A stretch of DNA of 64,000 nucleotides. It comes from Ctena decussata (lineage: Eukaryota; Mollusca; Bivalvia; Lucinida; Lucinidae). How positions within the stretch are numbered: the first letter of the stretch is position 1; every line of letters starts with the position of its first letter. The position numbers were made by a program, and so were the translations under genes. Of this stretch, positions 12,901 through 22,209 are shown piece after piece. The notes beneath the pieces were generated by a model. That model was not told the DNA's origin, ran no database searches, and saw only the letters and a program-made list of their open reading frames with translations. The stretch is taken from assembly GCA_963989385.1 (NCBI GenBank), contig OZ022499.1:101540786-101604785 (forward strand), given 5' to 3'.

Positions 12901-15900
12901 GATTGATATGAGAAAAGATGCCTTATGATGTATGAAAAGCTAAGACTCAGTTTGGGCTCATCCATTCTGTATGATCAGTGTATTCTCTGTCTGCATTTAC
13001 AATCTAGGGACTCTATGAAAAAAGTGAATTTCAAAGATTGTGATCAGATTTTTTTTCTTTTAATGTCAGCTTTGACGTATATTACATTACTGCAAAATAT
13101 AACAATAATGATTAAAACAAAACAAAAAAAAGAAAGAAAAAAAACAGAAAGAAAAAAAAAACAGTAAAGGATTATTTAATCTTAGTTTGCAAGCAAGTCC
13201 ATGAAGATGTAAAAATAAGGTAAATATTTTCACCGCAGCACAAGAATGGGTAAAAGATGCACATGCAAATTTTGTGGTGGTTGGTCACTGAATAAAAACT
13301 GGAATGTAAATGGAAGAAATGATGTTAGGTTATAAAATGCATGGTAGGTGTTTCTCTTATATGTGTCACAGATTTCATGTTCATATTGTTTCTTCATTTA
13401 TTTTTCAAGGCAGTGTAGTATTCATTTTTTTTAACAAACTGGTGAATATAGAGAGAGTTTATATAGGATTTAGATGCACATTTATATATGAATTTTAGTG
13501 TTTGACAAGTTGATTGGTTGTTTTGGGGTTTAATGGCTCTTTGAGGTGGTATTTCAGTCTATATCGAGCCATCTCCCAGAGAAAGGGAGAAAAATGATAG
13601 GCAAGTGAAAAAAAGAAACAAGTCCAAACCCCTACTTGCACCTACTGCAAGCACAGAAGGCCCTTGCCCTACTATTACCAAACTAGTAGGATGCCCTGGC
13701 AATGAAAGTAACAGCCAGCACCATTGCCTGACCTGGCAACCTCATTTTGTTGAAGAAAAATGTATTGTGGGTTCCATTCTCTGTGCATCAGTATGTTTGT
13801 CTCGTCATAATTAGCTTGACCCCTTTGTTGTTAATAAGGTTTTTTTCTTGAATCTCTAGTTCTTACTTCTTTGCAAGCACAAGGCAGACACAGTATAATA
13901 TTCTGCAGAATTCCTGATGTCTTGTTTTCCTCAAATTTTATGTCATATTTCAGTATTGCACACCGACTGAATCTGGTGGCATCTTTGTGGCACAAGTTTG
14001 ATTTGCTTATTTATGTGTTCTTTCCAAGTAGAAATGTTACATGCTCTGGGGTTTTCAGTGATGTTTGATAATAAGAGTTAAGAAACATGCACCTTGGTAA
14101 TGACTGAAAACAATTTTCTTGAGATCTGTAATAGAGAACATCAAGTTGGAGAAGTTAATGTTTTCTGTATTAGGAAGTATACATTTTGCAATGGACAAAA
14201 TATTTACTTCCATTATTATATTGGTGTACCACAGTAGGTAAGGGAACAAGTAAATATGAGCCGCGACACGACAAAACCAACAATGATTTTGTGCGCCCAG
14301 CACAGACTCAGATCAGCCTGGGCATCCGCCCAGTCTGATCAGAGTCTTCGCTGTTCGCATGAAGGTAGCTTAGACCCTCAGCTACCCTTTGAGTACTTAA
14401 CGAAGAGTCTGGTCAGACTGGGAGGATGCTCAGGCTTATCTGAGTCTGACTGGGCGAACATACCACATTGTTGGTTTTCTCGTGTCACGGCTCAATTATG
14501 TTGAAAAGAGGATACTTACTTCATTTATAAAATTTATAAAAATACATACTTCCATAACATTTGTTAGATACAGAAAATTATCCAGGAATGATTATAGTGA
14601 AAACAGATTCATAGACTATTCTGTACCACCCATTAAGGTGAATGGAAACAAAGCCATATTTTGCCACCATTTTTCAAAGGGAGACATTTTTATGTGATGG
14701 TTTGATTGCCTGGACAACAAACTCCTTTTAGGAAGGGTCTGTTATTCTTAAAGGAGAGAACTTGCTTCTCTTAGCAAATTCTTTCCATAAGAGTTGACCC
14801 CCAATGACATGGCCAGCAAAAATGATCATGTCAGAGTTGCTTTCCCTAATTTGTATGATACACCTTAAGATGAAAGTTCATTTGTTTCTCCCAATATTTT
14901 AGGTTCATTGGATGACAAAAACACTTTCAGAATCAGGTTCAGTTTTGTTGTTGTGGTGGTCATTTTGCTGTCAAATAAACCTTGTAATTGTACATGTACA
15001 GTAGATTAGATTTTGTGTTTGTATTTCACTTTACTTTATGGGGACCTCAAATGTAAATGCATGCTTTGAATCGTGCAGATCTCAAATAACAGAAATGAAC
15101 AAGTGACTAAAGTTCTTGTTGTATGTTTTGAATTATACGAGGGGCGTTCGAAAAGTTTTGCAAATGGCCTCATAACTTTGTTTAGGGGCAAACTGGCTAT
15201 AAATGCTATACATATGCTAGCAGCACTACATTTTGTGTTTACAATGATACCAACCACTATACAAATACTCTTTTCCTTACTGACTTACAGCGCATTTTAT
15301 TAGGCCCCAGTCATACCACTGGGCTAATTTCATATGTAAAATCTTTTCAGGGCTAGGCATTCAAGTCAAATACCATTGTAAATACAAAATTAATCTTTGT
15401 CAACGGCTTGTCCATCGTTGCCCACAAGTTAAAAGGATGGAAACTGTTATCAATTAATTCTGTGCAAAGCAATGGGCAGTTCTTATGACGTTGTTGAAAT
15501 CGACGTCAACGTCAACATCATTTTTAATAGACTGTAACGGCTTCATTTTTTGCATTTATTTGAATTTATTGACAGGATTTCGTTGACCCATGTAAATGCT
15601 CTTGCTAACAAGATTTGGAATGCTTACAAACTTGTTTTCATTACAAAATCGTAATAGATTTAGTGGAAAGGGAAAAAATGCCACTACATAAAGTACGGAT
15701 AATTCATATTCAAGGGACAGTATGAAACCTAGATTAAATTTAATTTCCGCGATATTTACAAGATAACATTGCCTTGGCATTTCTTTAAGTAGCAAGGATA
15801 AAAAAAATCAAGGACTGCTCATATATGAATTACGGCCTACTTAAGGAAAATTCTGCAGTGTATTTAGGGTATACCTCTATCAATTAAGTTAAAAATGCGT

Positions 15901-16996
15901 CCTTTAAAATGAAATACACCATGTTTGCAGACTTTTCAGGCATATAATAGCTTTATGTGTTTTCGCTATCAGAAGCTCTGTCTTTATGGTGGTAACCAAG
16001 AAATAACGTCGTTTGCAAAACTTTCCGAACGCCCCTCGTATATTACATTGTATATGAGATGTTGTTTATGTCTATCAAAGTAGAAATGATTCAAGAACAT
16101 CACATTTGAAGTCTGTTGTTGACAAGATGATTTCAACATTTTTGGTATTTTATCTTATTTCTCAGTAAAACATTATATTACCCAGCTTTATGGTACACCT
16201 TCCTGTTTTTCTGCCATGTTTACAAAGGGGAACAATTTTTGTGACTTTCTGCTTGTTTATCTAGGTGACAAAACCCTTCCAAGATAGGTCTACTGCTAAA
16301 GAGAAGAATTTGCTCCTTTAGGAGCAAATTCTTCCATTCAGAAGTTGACCCCCATTGAAAAGGGAGGTAAAAATATCTTACTTACCCTGAAAGTGTATCT
16401 ATACGTATTAGGACATTTTACATTCTGGACACTGCAACAGTTAAATAGATTCTTCCATGTGCGAGTTGGGCGAGATGGTATATTTTAGTTACGAAAATTG
16501 TTTTATACTACTGTAGTCCTCCTTAGGGAAGTCTGAGCTGTGTCTTCTTTGTTTGCACAGGCAAACTGTTCTGAATTTTACACAGAAGCTCATAGAAGTT
16601 AATGAGGAAATTGTTTGTGATTGAAAAATTTATGGCCATTAACTGTACCATATTTCTTTGGTTATAAGACACGGATTTTCTCCCTCCAAAACAATACCAA
16701 AAAAAGTAGATCCATCTTATAAGATGGATCTAGGTTTTTGGGATTGTTTTAGAAGGGAAAAAATTTAATAAGACTGATTTAGATATTTGAGGTCATTACA
16801 TCATTTTATATCCAAATATATATTGTAGGTTATATTTTATGTAGAAGTTATGAAAATGTGTGGAATGCATGTTGATATGTTAATGTATTTAAAACTAATT
16901 TGTTTCATTTATTTTTTTCAGCCCTTCAAGACCTTGGTTCCCCCTATCCCAGTGTTTGAGAAGTTGAATGATACCTACTCCCAGGGACAGGTCTGA
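887..16996 (+). CDS. SPATA17: SPATA17, IQ-motif protein (nine exons; N-terminal exon missing)
   Basis: The exons join in phase into about 330 codons ending in TGA, against 361 residues in human SPATA17, so only the first exon is absent. Exons: 887-976, 6203-6284, 7436-7486, 8221-8324, 9455-9610, 10222-10378, 11326-11474, 12214-12343, 16922-16996; all introns are GT-AG. The order of motifs matches the family: IQ1 (VQAWFRGTRVR), IQ2 (VQRRWRGFLGRK), IQ3 (VQKIWRGYYVRKY), an Arg/Glu-rich helix, the block RKFHYLISTNVIPGVFNSPF, then YKAFQPTLRVA and a C-terminal FVPF...YDPLLHTTAQYG region. IQ motifs bind calmodulin or related EF-hand proteins. In mammals the gene is testis-enriched and tied to sperm flagella; in a clam I infer an axonemal role. 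It converges with IFT43. Confidence 0.93.
1047..1250. mobile_element. Foldback MITE, GAGCTCCAGATAAG family
   Basis: Ends gtgctccagataag and cttatctagagctcc are inverted. The centre reads gttgtgaccccttgtctgaa / ttcagatgaggggtcacaac, so the whole folds into one long hairpin. Other copies: 21431-21565, 33509-33717, 43741-43936 (best), 55820-56056, 59812-59990 and a copy split at 39960-40086/41502-41550. It sits just after a SPATA17 exon. Confidence 0.75.
1494..3850. repeat. Tandem array, about 119-123-bp unit, interrupted
   Basis: The unit includes cccaagttgttgcttgaaca, gatacagaggcagtattat and gaaatgcatgcaatataaca. The gttgttgctt landmark recurs at 1501, 1624, 1743, then after the interruption at 3390, 3509, 3629 and 3747. 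Units are very similar, so the array is young or homogenised. Open frames on the minus strand across it are periodic artefacts. Confidence 0.85.
1780..3303 (+). mobile_element. Helentron-like non-autonomous element (HINE), AGCTCGCC family
   Basis: The 5' end is agctcgcctgaacgaaagtt; the 3' end has the inverted ttcaggcgagct, a hairpin gctgtcaggcgacagc (3280-3295) and then tcttgtt. Inside are two tandem arrays: about 178-bp units (ggatgttttggttaaag at 1885, 2065, 2242) and about 182-bp units with poly-C tracts (aaccgtcag at 2708, 2892). It interrupts the 119-bp array in a T tract. No coding capacity is seen. The HINE assignment rests on architecture. Confidence 0.65.
5288..5360 (+). repeat. Two-copy 36-bp tandem duplication
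   Basis: The segment tatgacaaaagcatcttcag with acatctggttgatctt is repeated once with one substitution (c.atc to c.gtc). It lies in a SPATA17 intron, in a 79-codon open frame that has no splice context, so it is taken as non-coding. Confidence 0.6.
5536..5771. mobile_element. Foldback MITE, GAGCCGCGACACGA family, copy 1
   Basis: The whole 236 bp forms an imperfect hairpin: gagccgcgacacgacaaaac at the left and the inverse at the right, with inner arms gcctgggcatccgcccagtc / gactgggcggatgcccaggc. Perfect AAATT duplications flank it (5531-5535 and 5772-5776). The same family occurs at 8614, 11540, 14258, 17251, 18061, 57121 and 63503. Confidence 0.88.
6203..6284 (+). CDS. SPATA17: SPATA17 exon with second IQ motif
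   Basis: Acceptor ctcttttag and donor gtaggt. One base finishes Lys, then 27 codons give HMNDSATEVQRRWRGFLGRK followed by FFRLYVK. VQRRWRGFLGRK is the second IQ motif and matches the RSFLGRK block of vertebrate SPATA17. The exon ends in phase 0. Confidence 0.93.
7436..7486 (+). CDS. SPATA17: SPATA17 51-bp exon
   Basis: Seventeen codons, NYVLVMKLNFYNASATK, between acceptor ttctttcag and donor gtaaga, phase 0 on both sides. It corresponds to the MMMNLYNAMAVR linker between the second and third IQ motifs of the vertebrate protein. Too short to detect alone; phase and homology place it. Confidence 0.9.
7680..7915 (+). repeat. Interspersed repeat, GGTTGNTTTGG-start family
   Basis: Starts ggttgattgttttggctttt with gtcagtatttcacactacat and shares its layout with 13515-13830 (ggttgttttggggtttaatg ... 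ggtatttcagtctatatcga; both contain an agtaggatgcc box). Family unknown; possibly a SINE- or LINE-derived fragment. Its open frames are not coding. Confidence 0.4.
8221..8324 (+). CDS. SPATA17: SPATA17 exon with third IQ motif
   Basis: Acceptor atttatag and donor gtaata. It encodes VQKIWRGYYVRKYVFNYYSR then KRYLEALVIKNDII plus two bases of an Arg codon. VQKIWRGYYVRKYVFNYY matches IQRRWRGYRVRKYLFNYY in human, the longest near-identical block and the main evidence for the gene name. Confidence 0.95.
8351..8598 (+). mobile_element. tRNA-derived SINE, family 1
   Basis: The head ttggtcaagtggttagagca is A-box-like, with a degenerate B-box ttgtgggtttgcatctagg downstream. The body contains atcagggaaggataagagag and the tail cactgcctctaaacagttag then gggaagcctttacc. 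A second copy at 60058-60326 on the minus strand has the same body and tail. Confidence 0.65.
8614..8812. mobile_element. Foldback MITE, GAGCCGCGACACGA family, copy 2 (diverged)
   Basis: Diverged ends aagccgtgacaagacaaaac and gttgttgtgttgtggctc, with the family core cagatcagcctgggcatcc. Shorter than other copies through loss in the right arm. SPATA17 intron. Confidence 0.75.
9127..9300 (+). mobile_element. tRNA-derived SINE, family 3
   Basis: The tRNA-like head has agaagc pairing with gcttct, an A-box-like tagtgtagtggataacaccc, an anticodon-like stem ccctgga/tccaggg, and a B-box-like gatcgatcccc. The following tctttcagatgagactttga and gtgggacattaaacccaag resemble the conserved central and tail parts of invertebrate SINEs. 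The long non-tRNA tail argues against a true tRNA gene. Confidence 0.6.
9455..9610 (+). CDS. SPATA17: SPATA17 exon, charged helix and HYLIST block
   Basis: Acceptor cctaacag and donor gtaagt after 9610. One base completes Arg, then 51 codons, then two bases of Pro. The first part (SELAEYSEQQTQNRRRQQEA) is a highly charged predicted helix. The end, RKFHYLISTNVIPGVFNSPF, matches RKMHYLLSTKQIPGIYNSPF in human SPATA17. Confidence 0.94.
10222..10378 (+). CDS. SPATA17: SPATA17 exon, Pro-rich middle region
   Basis: Acceptor tgttccag and donor gtatgt. It encodes YPSEMEYQLKTVKPL, a basic stretch KHKKTAVKENPYDPTW, and LPRPQQLPPIQDKPQ. This corresponds to the less conserved Pro/Lys-rich linker of vertebrate SPATA17, which also carries an LPPI motif. 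Phases 2 then 0 fit the neighbours. Confidence 0.9.
11326..11474 (+). CDS. SPATA17: SPATA17 exon, QRYKAFQPTLRVA block
   Basis: Acceptor attgtag and donor gtaagt. The translation starts GPFREPAEVQQQRYKAFQPT, continues LRVATSYTSLEEAREKMKAE and ends EWVTRLNDD plus two bases of Ile. The human counterpart is GPFRDITEVLEQRYRPLEPTLRVAEP and EEWLQNVNDNMF. Confidence 0.94.
11540..11770. mobile_element. Foldback MITE, GAGCCGCGACACGA family, copy 3
   Basis: Ends gagctgcgacataagaaaac and ttggttttcttgtggctc; the core agactgggcagatgcccagg pairs with cctgggcatctgcccagtct. Flanking attt on both sides suggests the target duplication. SPATA17 intron. Confidence 0.82.
12214..12343 (+). CDS. SPATA17: SPATA17 exon, C-terminal FVPF/YGHLPYG block
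   Basis: Acceptor tttcttacag and donor gtaaaa. It encodes FVPFTRREHKYDPLLHTTAQ then YGHLPYGTKFFRHETLDRHV and TNK. Human has FLPFSSYHKNEKYIPSMHLSSKYG and YKEQFR, in the same order. Phase 0 into the last exon. Confidence 0.93.
12525..12612 (-). mobile_element. tRNA-like SINE head
   Basis: On the minus strand: ggctcggtagctcaattggc (A box) and ctggattggagtttgagctg (B box), spaced as in tRNA-derived SINEs. The body to about 12830 is not recognised. SPATA17 last intron. Confidence 0.5.
13515..13830 (+). repeat. Interspersed repeat, GGTTGNTTTGG-start family, second copy
   Basis: Starts gattggttgttttggggttt and includes ggtatttcagtctatatcga; related in layout to 7680-7915. It holds actagtaggatgccctggca and ttgcctgacctggcaacctc. 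Open frames across it match no known domain. Family not identified. Confidence 0.4.
14258..14493. mobile_element. Foldback MITE, GAGCCGCGACACGA family, copy 4
   Basis: Left end gagccgcgacacgacaaaac, right end ttggttttctcgtgtcacgg + ctc. The inner arms are well conserved. It lies in the 4.6-kb last intron of SPATA17. Open frames on both strands here are shadows of the inverted repeat. Confidence 0.87.
14635..14871. mobile_element. Foldback MITE, TTAAGGTGTATGGGTACAC family
   Basis: Inverted ends attaaggtgaatgg and gtatgatacaccttaag. The inside carries the family marks ccaccatttttcaaagggag, cttgcttctcttagcaaatt and agttgacccccaatgac. Better copies are at 16185-16412 and 39266-39499. Confidence 0.6.
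15138..16038. mobile_element. Defective mariner-type element (0.9 kb)
   Basis: Near-perfect 27-bp inverted ends beginning cgaggggcgttcgaaaag and continuing ttttgcaaa, with one mismatch, each flanked by TA. The ends resemble those of mariner/Tc1-class elements. Length is 901 bp against the usual 1.3 kb, and no transposase frame survives, so it is an internally deleted or decayed copy. SPATA17 last intron. Confidence 0.75.
16185..16412. mobile_element. Foldback MITE, TTAAGGTGTATGGGTACAC family
   Basis: Left tatggtacaccttcctgttt, right ccctgaaagtgtatctatac, with the central palindrome agaatttgctcctttaggag / gagcaaattcttcc. The family's ttgacccccattgaaaag block is present. SPATA17 last intron. 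Confidence 0.7.
16922..16996 (+). CDS. SPATA17: SPATA17 terminal exon
   Basis: It follows a 4.6-kb intron with acceptor tttttttcag. Twenty-four codons, PFKTLVPPIPVFEKLNDTYS then QGQV, and TGA. It aligns with the vertebrate C-terminus (DFQTVLPSFELFSKYGKLYS). Confidence 0.9.
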   Translation, partial: PFKTLVPPIPVFEKLNDTYSQGQV

Positions 16997-17089
16997 GACA
17001 ACAACAGAAATTTTAAGCATTGAAGAAGAAATTAAGAGTGATTGACACGTTTTCATCATCAGTCTCAAAGAAATTTGTGCTACATTATC

Positions 17090-17159
17090 TTAACCCTAAT
17101 GCATTCAGAAAGGCCAAAACTCTATGGAGTTTTGGTCATTCTGAGTGCAATAGGGTTAA
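17090..17159. mobile_element. 70-bp hairpin MITE, TTAACCC family
   Basis: Arms ttaaccctaatgcattcaga and tctgagtgcaatagggttaa with inner ccaaaactc/gagttttgg; a small loop. It is bounded by TTAA at both ends. Longer relatives with TTAACCC ends are at 24362-24588 and 59188-59398. It starts 94 bases after the SPATA17 stop and so is probably in the 3' UTR. Confidence 0.75.
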
Positions 17160-17250
17160 GTTACTCAGATGTTGAAAAATTTAAAAAAGAAGCAAAGTTT
17201 GACTTTCATTCTTAACGGAAGCATATATCAGAACAAGTAACCTCATAATT

Positions 17251-17484
17251 GAGCCATGACACAAGAAAACCAACAAAGTGGTTGTGTACCCAGTGCAGAC
17301 TTGGATCAGCCTGGGCATCTGCCCAGTCTGATCAGTCTTCGCTGTCTGCATGGAGCTAGCTTGGACCCTTGGCTACCCTTTAAGTGCAAAATAAAGACTC
17401 TGATCAGACTGGGCAGATGCCCAGGCTGATCCGAGTCTGTGCTGGGCACACAACCACATCGTTGGTTTTCTCGTGTCGCGGCTC
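17251..17484. mobile_element. Foldback MITE, GAGCCGCGACACGA family, copy 5
   Basis: Ends gagccatgacacaagaaaac and ggttttctcgtgtcgcggctc-type; flanked by AATT on both sides. The full hairpin core cctgggcatctgcccagtct / agactgggcagatgcccagg is intact. Probably transcribed as part of the SPATA17 3' UTR. Confidence 0.87.
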
Positions 17485-17686
17485 AATTATATTAAAAGAT
17501 GTCTTAGTTTTGATAGTTATGCTAACTGGACATTTTTTGGGAAAAAAAAAAAAAAAAAACAAGGCACAAAAAGTGAAAAAGAATGAATGAATGAAAAAAA
17601 ATGCACTCAAGCTTTAGTTTATAAAGAATGTAGCAGACTGTTATGAATATGAAGGACCAAAAAAAAATTCTGAATCTGTTAACTAG

Positions 17687-17692
17687 AATAAA
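17687..17692 (+). terminator. Candidate SPATA17 polyadenylation signal
   Basis: AATAAA in an AT-rich stretch about 690 bases after the SPATA17 stop codon. An earlier AATAAA at 17390-17395 lies inside a foldback MITE and is less likely. If 17687 is used, the 3' UTR includes two hairpin repeats (17090-17159 and 17251-17484). Confidence 0.4.
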
Positions 17693-18705
17693 TATTTATT
17701 TACATTGGCACTACAATCATAAGAAAAAAATATAACTGTAATACTTTTGATTTGCAACATGAAAATTAGGCAGTTTTATGAGAATGACATATTGTTGCCT
17801 AAATATATTTTGCAGTTGCTGTCATATCTGGTGTTTGATAAAGACTTTTCATGAGCTGAGTTAATATGATCATATGCTGTTTGCTGTCAATATTATCACA
17901 TATTTGTTACTTTCTCGGTCCCACAATTGACATATAGCATATGTATACAGTTTACTCAGATTTGTCTGCGCAGCCTGATCATTCTATGCATTTTTGCAAC
18001 CTGATATTCCTCCAGGCTGTTTTCACATGCTATAAGGCACCATTTTCATGACAGCTATATGAGCCAGGACATGACAAAACCAACAAAGTGGCATTTGCGC
18101 CCAGCGAAGACTCAGATCAGCCTGGGCAGCCGCTCAATCTGATGAGTCTTCGCTTTGCACTTAAAGGGTAGCTAAGGGTCTAAGCTAACTCCTCCATGCC
18201 GACAGCGAAGACTGATAGGAGCTGGGTGCACATGCCACTTTGTTAGTTTGTTGTGTCGCGGCTCATATTTATAAATATTAAGAAAGAATTCATAGGCTAT
18301 TCATGGACAGTCTCAGTGTCAGGAGGTGCAGCCGTGGATACATTCCGCTGTGCCTCTTGGAGACCATCGTTTCAAGAATTGGAACAACAACAACAGTTTT
18401 GTTTAATATGTGAATCATGTATTGAACTGTGTGAATATGTATAATGTAAGTTTCATAATCTGTTAAAGATGTATTAACACAATCACCGTTGCATTCTGAT
18501 GACAGATCACTTTCCTTTTCTTACACAAATGCATGTCTAACATGATCATCAGAAAATACAGATGCAGAGGCTGATCCTGATTAAATTGAAAACTCCCATG
18601 TCATGATATTATTGATTTCAAGTCTACATAGACATGTATACCATAGAGACCTGTTTTTCAAGTATTATGCCAGTGCCAGCAGTGGATGACATTTTTTTTT
18701 TTTTT
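17693..18705. other. Intergenic, between the convergent genes
   Basis: Holds foldback copy 6 (18061-18264) and otherwise AT-rich sequence. A non-repeat tract at 18290-18440 (containing cagtgtcaggaggtgcagcc) has a 63-codon frame but no convincing splice sites or homology; I do not call it. Confidence 0.5.
18061..18264. mobile_element. Foldback MITE, GAGCCGCGACACGA family, copy 6
   Basis: Ends gagccaggacatgacaaaac and gtttgttgtgtcgcggctc; flanked by atat on both sides. The right arm is shortened (204 bp in total). Downstream of SPATA17. Confidence 0.82.
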
Positions 18706-20340
18706 AGCTCACCTGAGCCAACGGCTCCGGGGGAGCTTATAGGATGGTAAGGCTCCGTTGTCCGTCGTCCGTCCGTCCACAATTTCAAACGACTTCTCCT
18801 CTGAAACCGCTGGGCCAATTGAAGCCAAATTTCATATGTAGCCTCTAGGGGACTTAGGAACGAAAAGTTGTTCAAACGGTCCTGGTCACATGACCAACAT
18901 GGCCACCACGCCCATATATGGTAAAAACCTATAAAAATCTTCTTCTCCAGAACCAATAGGCTGATGGCCCTGAAACTTGGTATGTAGCATTGGGCACGCG
19001 AGTACTACCAAGACTGTTCAAATTATGACCTTGGGTTGACCTTGACCTTTTTTACAGCAAGGTCAAATTTGCTTTCTGGTGCTTTTATATGGGAAAATGC
19101 TAGAACATAAGATTTCTCGGAAACTGTTGAAGATTTTGACCTGAAAATTGATATATACAGTCAGCTTAATGAGTACATGAAAATTTATGCGTACAAGAGG
19201 TCAAGGTCATTCTTTGACCTTTGACCCTGGTCTCTCGTATTGCGACAATTTCACACATTTCCTCAAAAGCACTCGGCCAATTGTGACCAAATTTCATGTA
19301 GAAGGCTCTAGGAGGCAAGGGAATGAAAATTTGTTCAAACGGTCCTAGTCACATGACCAACATGGCCGCCATGCCCATATATGGTAAAAAGCTTTAAAAA
19401 TCTTCTCCTCATGAACCAGTAGGCCGATGGCCTTGAAACTTGGTATGTAGCATTGGGTACACAAGTACTACTAAGATTGTTCAAATTATGACCTTGGGTT
19501 GACCTTGACCTTTTGTATGGCAAGGTCATATTTGCTTTCTGGTGCTTTTATATGGAAAAATGCTAGAACATAAGATTTCTCGGAAACTGTTGAAGATTTT
19601 GACCTGAAAATTGGTTTATACAGTCATCTTAATGAGTACATGAAAATTTATGCGTAAAAGAGGTCAAGGTCATTCTTTGACCCTGGTCTCTCATATTGCG
19701 ACAATTTCACACATCTCCTCAAAAGCCATAGGGCAGATTGTAAACAAATTTCATGTAGAGGCCCTAGGGGGCAAGGAAACGAAAATTTGTTCAAACGGTC
19801 CTAGTCACATGGCCAACATGCCCATATATGGTAATAACCTTTTAAAATCTTCTTCTCCAGAACCAATGGGCCAATGGCCTTGAAACTTGGTATGTAGCAT
19901 CGGGTATGCAAGTACTACCAAGATTGCTCAAATTATGACCTTGGGTTGACCTTGACCTTTTGTACGGCAAGGTCAGTTTGCTTTCTGGTGCTTTTTGTAT
20001 GTGCAAGAATATAATGATTTCATGGAAACTGTTGAAGATTTTGACCTGGAAAGTGGTATGTACAGTCATCTTAATAAGTACATGAAAATGTACACGTACA
20101 ACAGGTCAAGGATCATTCTTTGACCTTTGACCCTGGTTTCTCTTATTACATCTCCTCAAAAGCCACTTGGCAAGTTGTAACCAAATTTCATGTAGAGGCT
20201 CTAGGGGGCAAGGGAACGAAAATTTGTTCAAACGGCCCTAGTCAAACGAAAATTTATTCAAGCGGTCTAGGTCTAGGTCAGATGACCTACATGGCCACCA
20301 TACTCAGGTGAGCGATTCAGGGCCTCATGGCCTTCTTGTT
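18706..20340 (+). mobile_element. Helentron-like element, AGCTCACCTGAG family, copy A
   Basis: The 5' end agctcacctgagccaacggc is followed by (tccg)n. The 3' end has the inverted ctcaggtgagc (20303-20313), a hairpin agggcctcatggcctt and ttcttgtt. Three units of about 460 bp carry gcccatatatggtaaaaacc and gaccttgggttgaccttgac. Both termini sit in T tracts. No coding capacity. It occupies the intergenic gap between SPATA17 and IFT43. Confidence 0.72.
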
Positions 20341-21430
20341 TTTTAAAGTTATTCAAATCCAAATGTGATTTGATGTTTTCTTGTTGAACTAGATGCTGTG
20401 ATAAGTTTATGACTTTTTGTTGGAATTTTATTTACATGGTAACTGTGCTTCAGGTTTTTTAAATGCACCATATTTTTTTCCTTAATAAGTGCACAAGACA
20501 ATTTAGTAATTGGATTAGGGGTATGTCCATGTAGTCAATTTCCGCCTACTTCTTTTTCTGTGTGTGTAAGGTCTGATCAAGGTTTATTGACTGTCAGCAG
20601 TATGCTTGAAAGAATTTTGAACACTCACTCTGAAAAGTGATTGGCTTTTTCACGAGTACAACCCATCATTTTTGAGAATAAACAAATAGCCTTTTGTTTT
20701 ATACTGCAGCCGTATTATGTCAAAGTCTGGAGATATCAGGTACATAGAATTGAGAAAATGCTTTAAGGGGGCAAAAAAGGGGTATCATTATTAGTGGTGC
20801 ACTTATTAGGGAAAACATGCTTGTATCTAATATCTGAAAGCTTAATCAGAACAAAGTCTCATATGTGAATATAAATCATTTTTCATTAAACATCATCAAA
20901 ATACATTATTGGTTTCAATTTTATCCCATTTAGGATGGTACACTGCCATGTTTCTGCCATTTTTGCAGGGAGACACACCTTTTGCAATGTCTGATTTGAT
21001 TCCCTGGTCAAAGAAACCCTTGCAGAATGGGGTTCACTCATAAAGGAATATGTTCCTCTAAATTCTTTTGCATTTATTTAGAGCTGAACCTCATTTATAA
21101 GGTAGGTAAAAATAAGAATGGCAGAACTGGTTTCCCTGTAAGTGTAAACATTTACCTTAATGAGTTCCCAATGTTTAAATGCAGTTTAATATGTATGTAT
21201 GGTATAATATGGGAGGCACCTCCAAGAAAGATCACTTTGATAGGAAGAATTTATTTCCGGTCTAATAGGGGGTTGCTTGTCAAGAATTCTTTCCTCTGAG
21301 TAGCTCTCCCAGGAGGAATTCATCAACCATGAAGCAGGTGTCTCTGTTATAATATTGGTGGCCATACCATAGGGTGTATCCAGACACCTTAAGAACAGAT
21401 TTGGTAGTAATTCAGTGCCTTAGATTACAG

Positions 21431-21565
21431 AGCTCCAGATAAAAAGGGGGTAACAGAGATAATTATCCATATTTCTCAACCAAAGCATATGTTGTGACCC
21501 CTCATTAGAACTGTCAAGACAATTCTAATGAAGGGTCACAACCTATGTTTCATTGAGAAATAAGT
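21431..21565. mobile_element. Foldback MITE, GAGCTCCAGATAAG family (partial right end)
   Basis: Left agctccagataaaaaggggg, centre gacccctcattagaactgtc / gacaattctaatgaagggtc, then tttcattgagaaataag. The right terminus is degraded. Confidence 0.65.
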
Positions 21566-22203
21566 AAAATTTACTAAGCATCCTCAAGGCTCTACTTTAT
21601 CAGGAGCACTGTTCAAATCAACCTTTAATGTACCAGGCTCAGGAAAATGCACAAAGTTGGCCAGTCCAGGCCCAAACCAAATATCGAACATCAAATTACC
21701 AATATTTAGAGGTGTAGTAGCACAAATGGTTGAGCTGGTGTCTCTGAATGGGTAGGCAGCATTGCCGTGGGTTTGACTCCTGGCTGCCCAGTGGGAACCA
21801 ACTTCTATAGTTCTCAAATATATATATTTATATATAGTATATATTCTAATAATGGCCCAACTCTACTAAATATCCCCTATAGAAGTCCAGTAGTATATTA
21901 CCCACACAATAACACACATTGGCAGATAACAGAGATTGGCAGGAAAATAAAAGACACATCATGCATTTTATCATGATTTAATATTTATACATTATATAAA
22001 TAAATACCAACATAAAATAGTTACAGGACGGAATGTGAAGGAATGGCTTTAAAGTCCCTGAAACTGCTCCAAGCTGAGTGCATGAAGTAAAGGCCAGGAA
22101 CAATAGATCTTTCCTTTCCTCAAATGGAATAAGAAGCAGCTTGGTGATATTCATTGCAGCTGCTACATAAAGTGGAATTTAGACTAATTCTAAGATGTCT
22201 TTT

Positions 22204-22209
22204 TTTATT
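22204..22209 (-). terminator. Candidate IFT43 polyadenylation signal
   Basis: AATAAA on the minus strand, about 375 bases after the IFT43 stop codon. No other clear signal lies closer. Evidence is limited to the hexamer. Confidence 0.3.
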
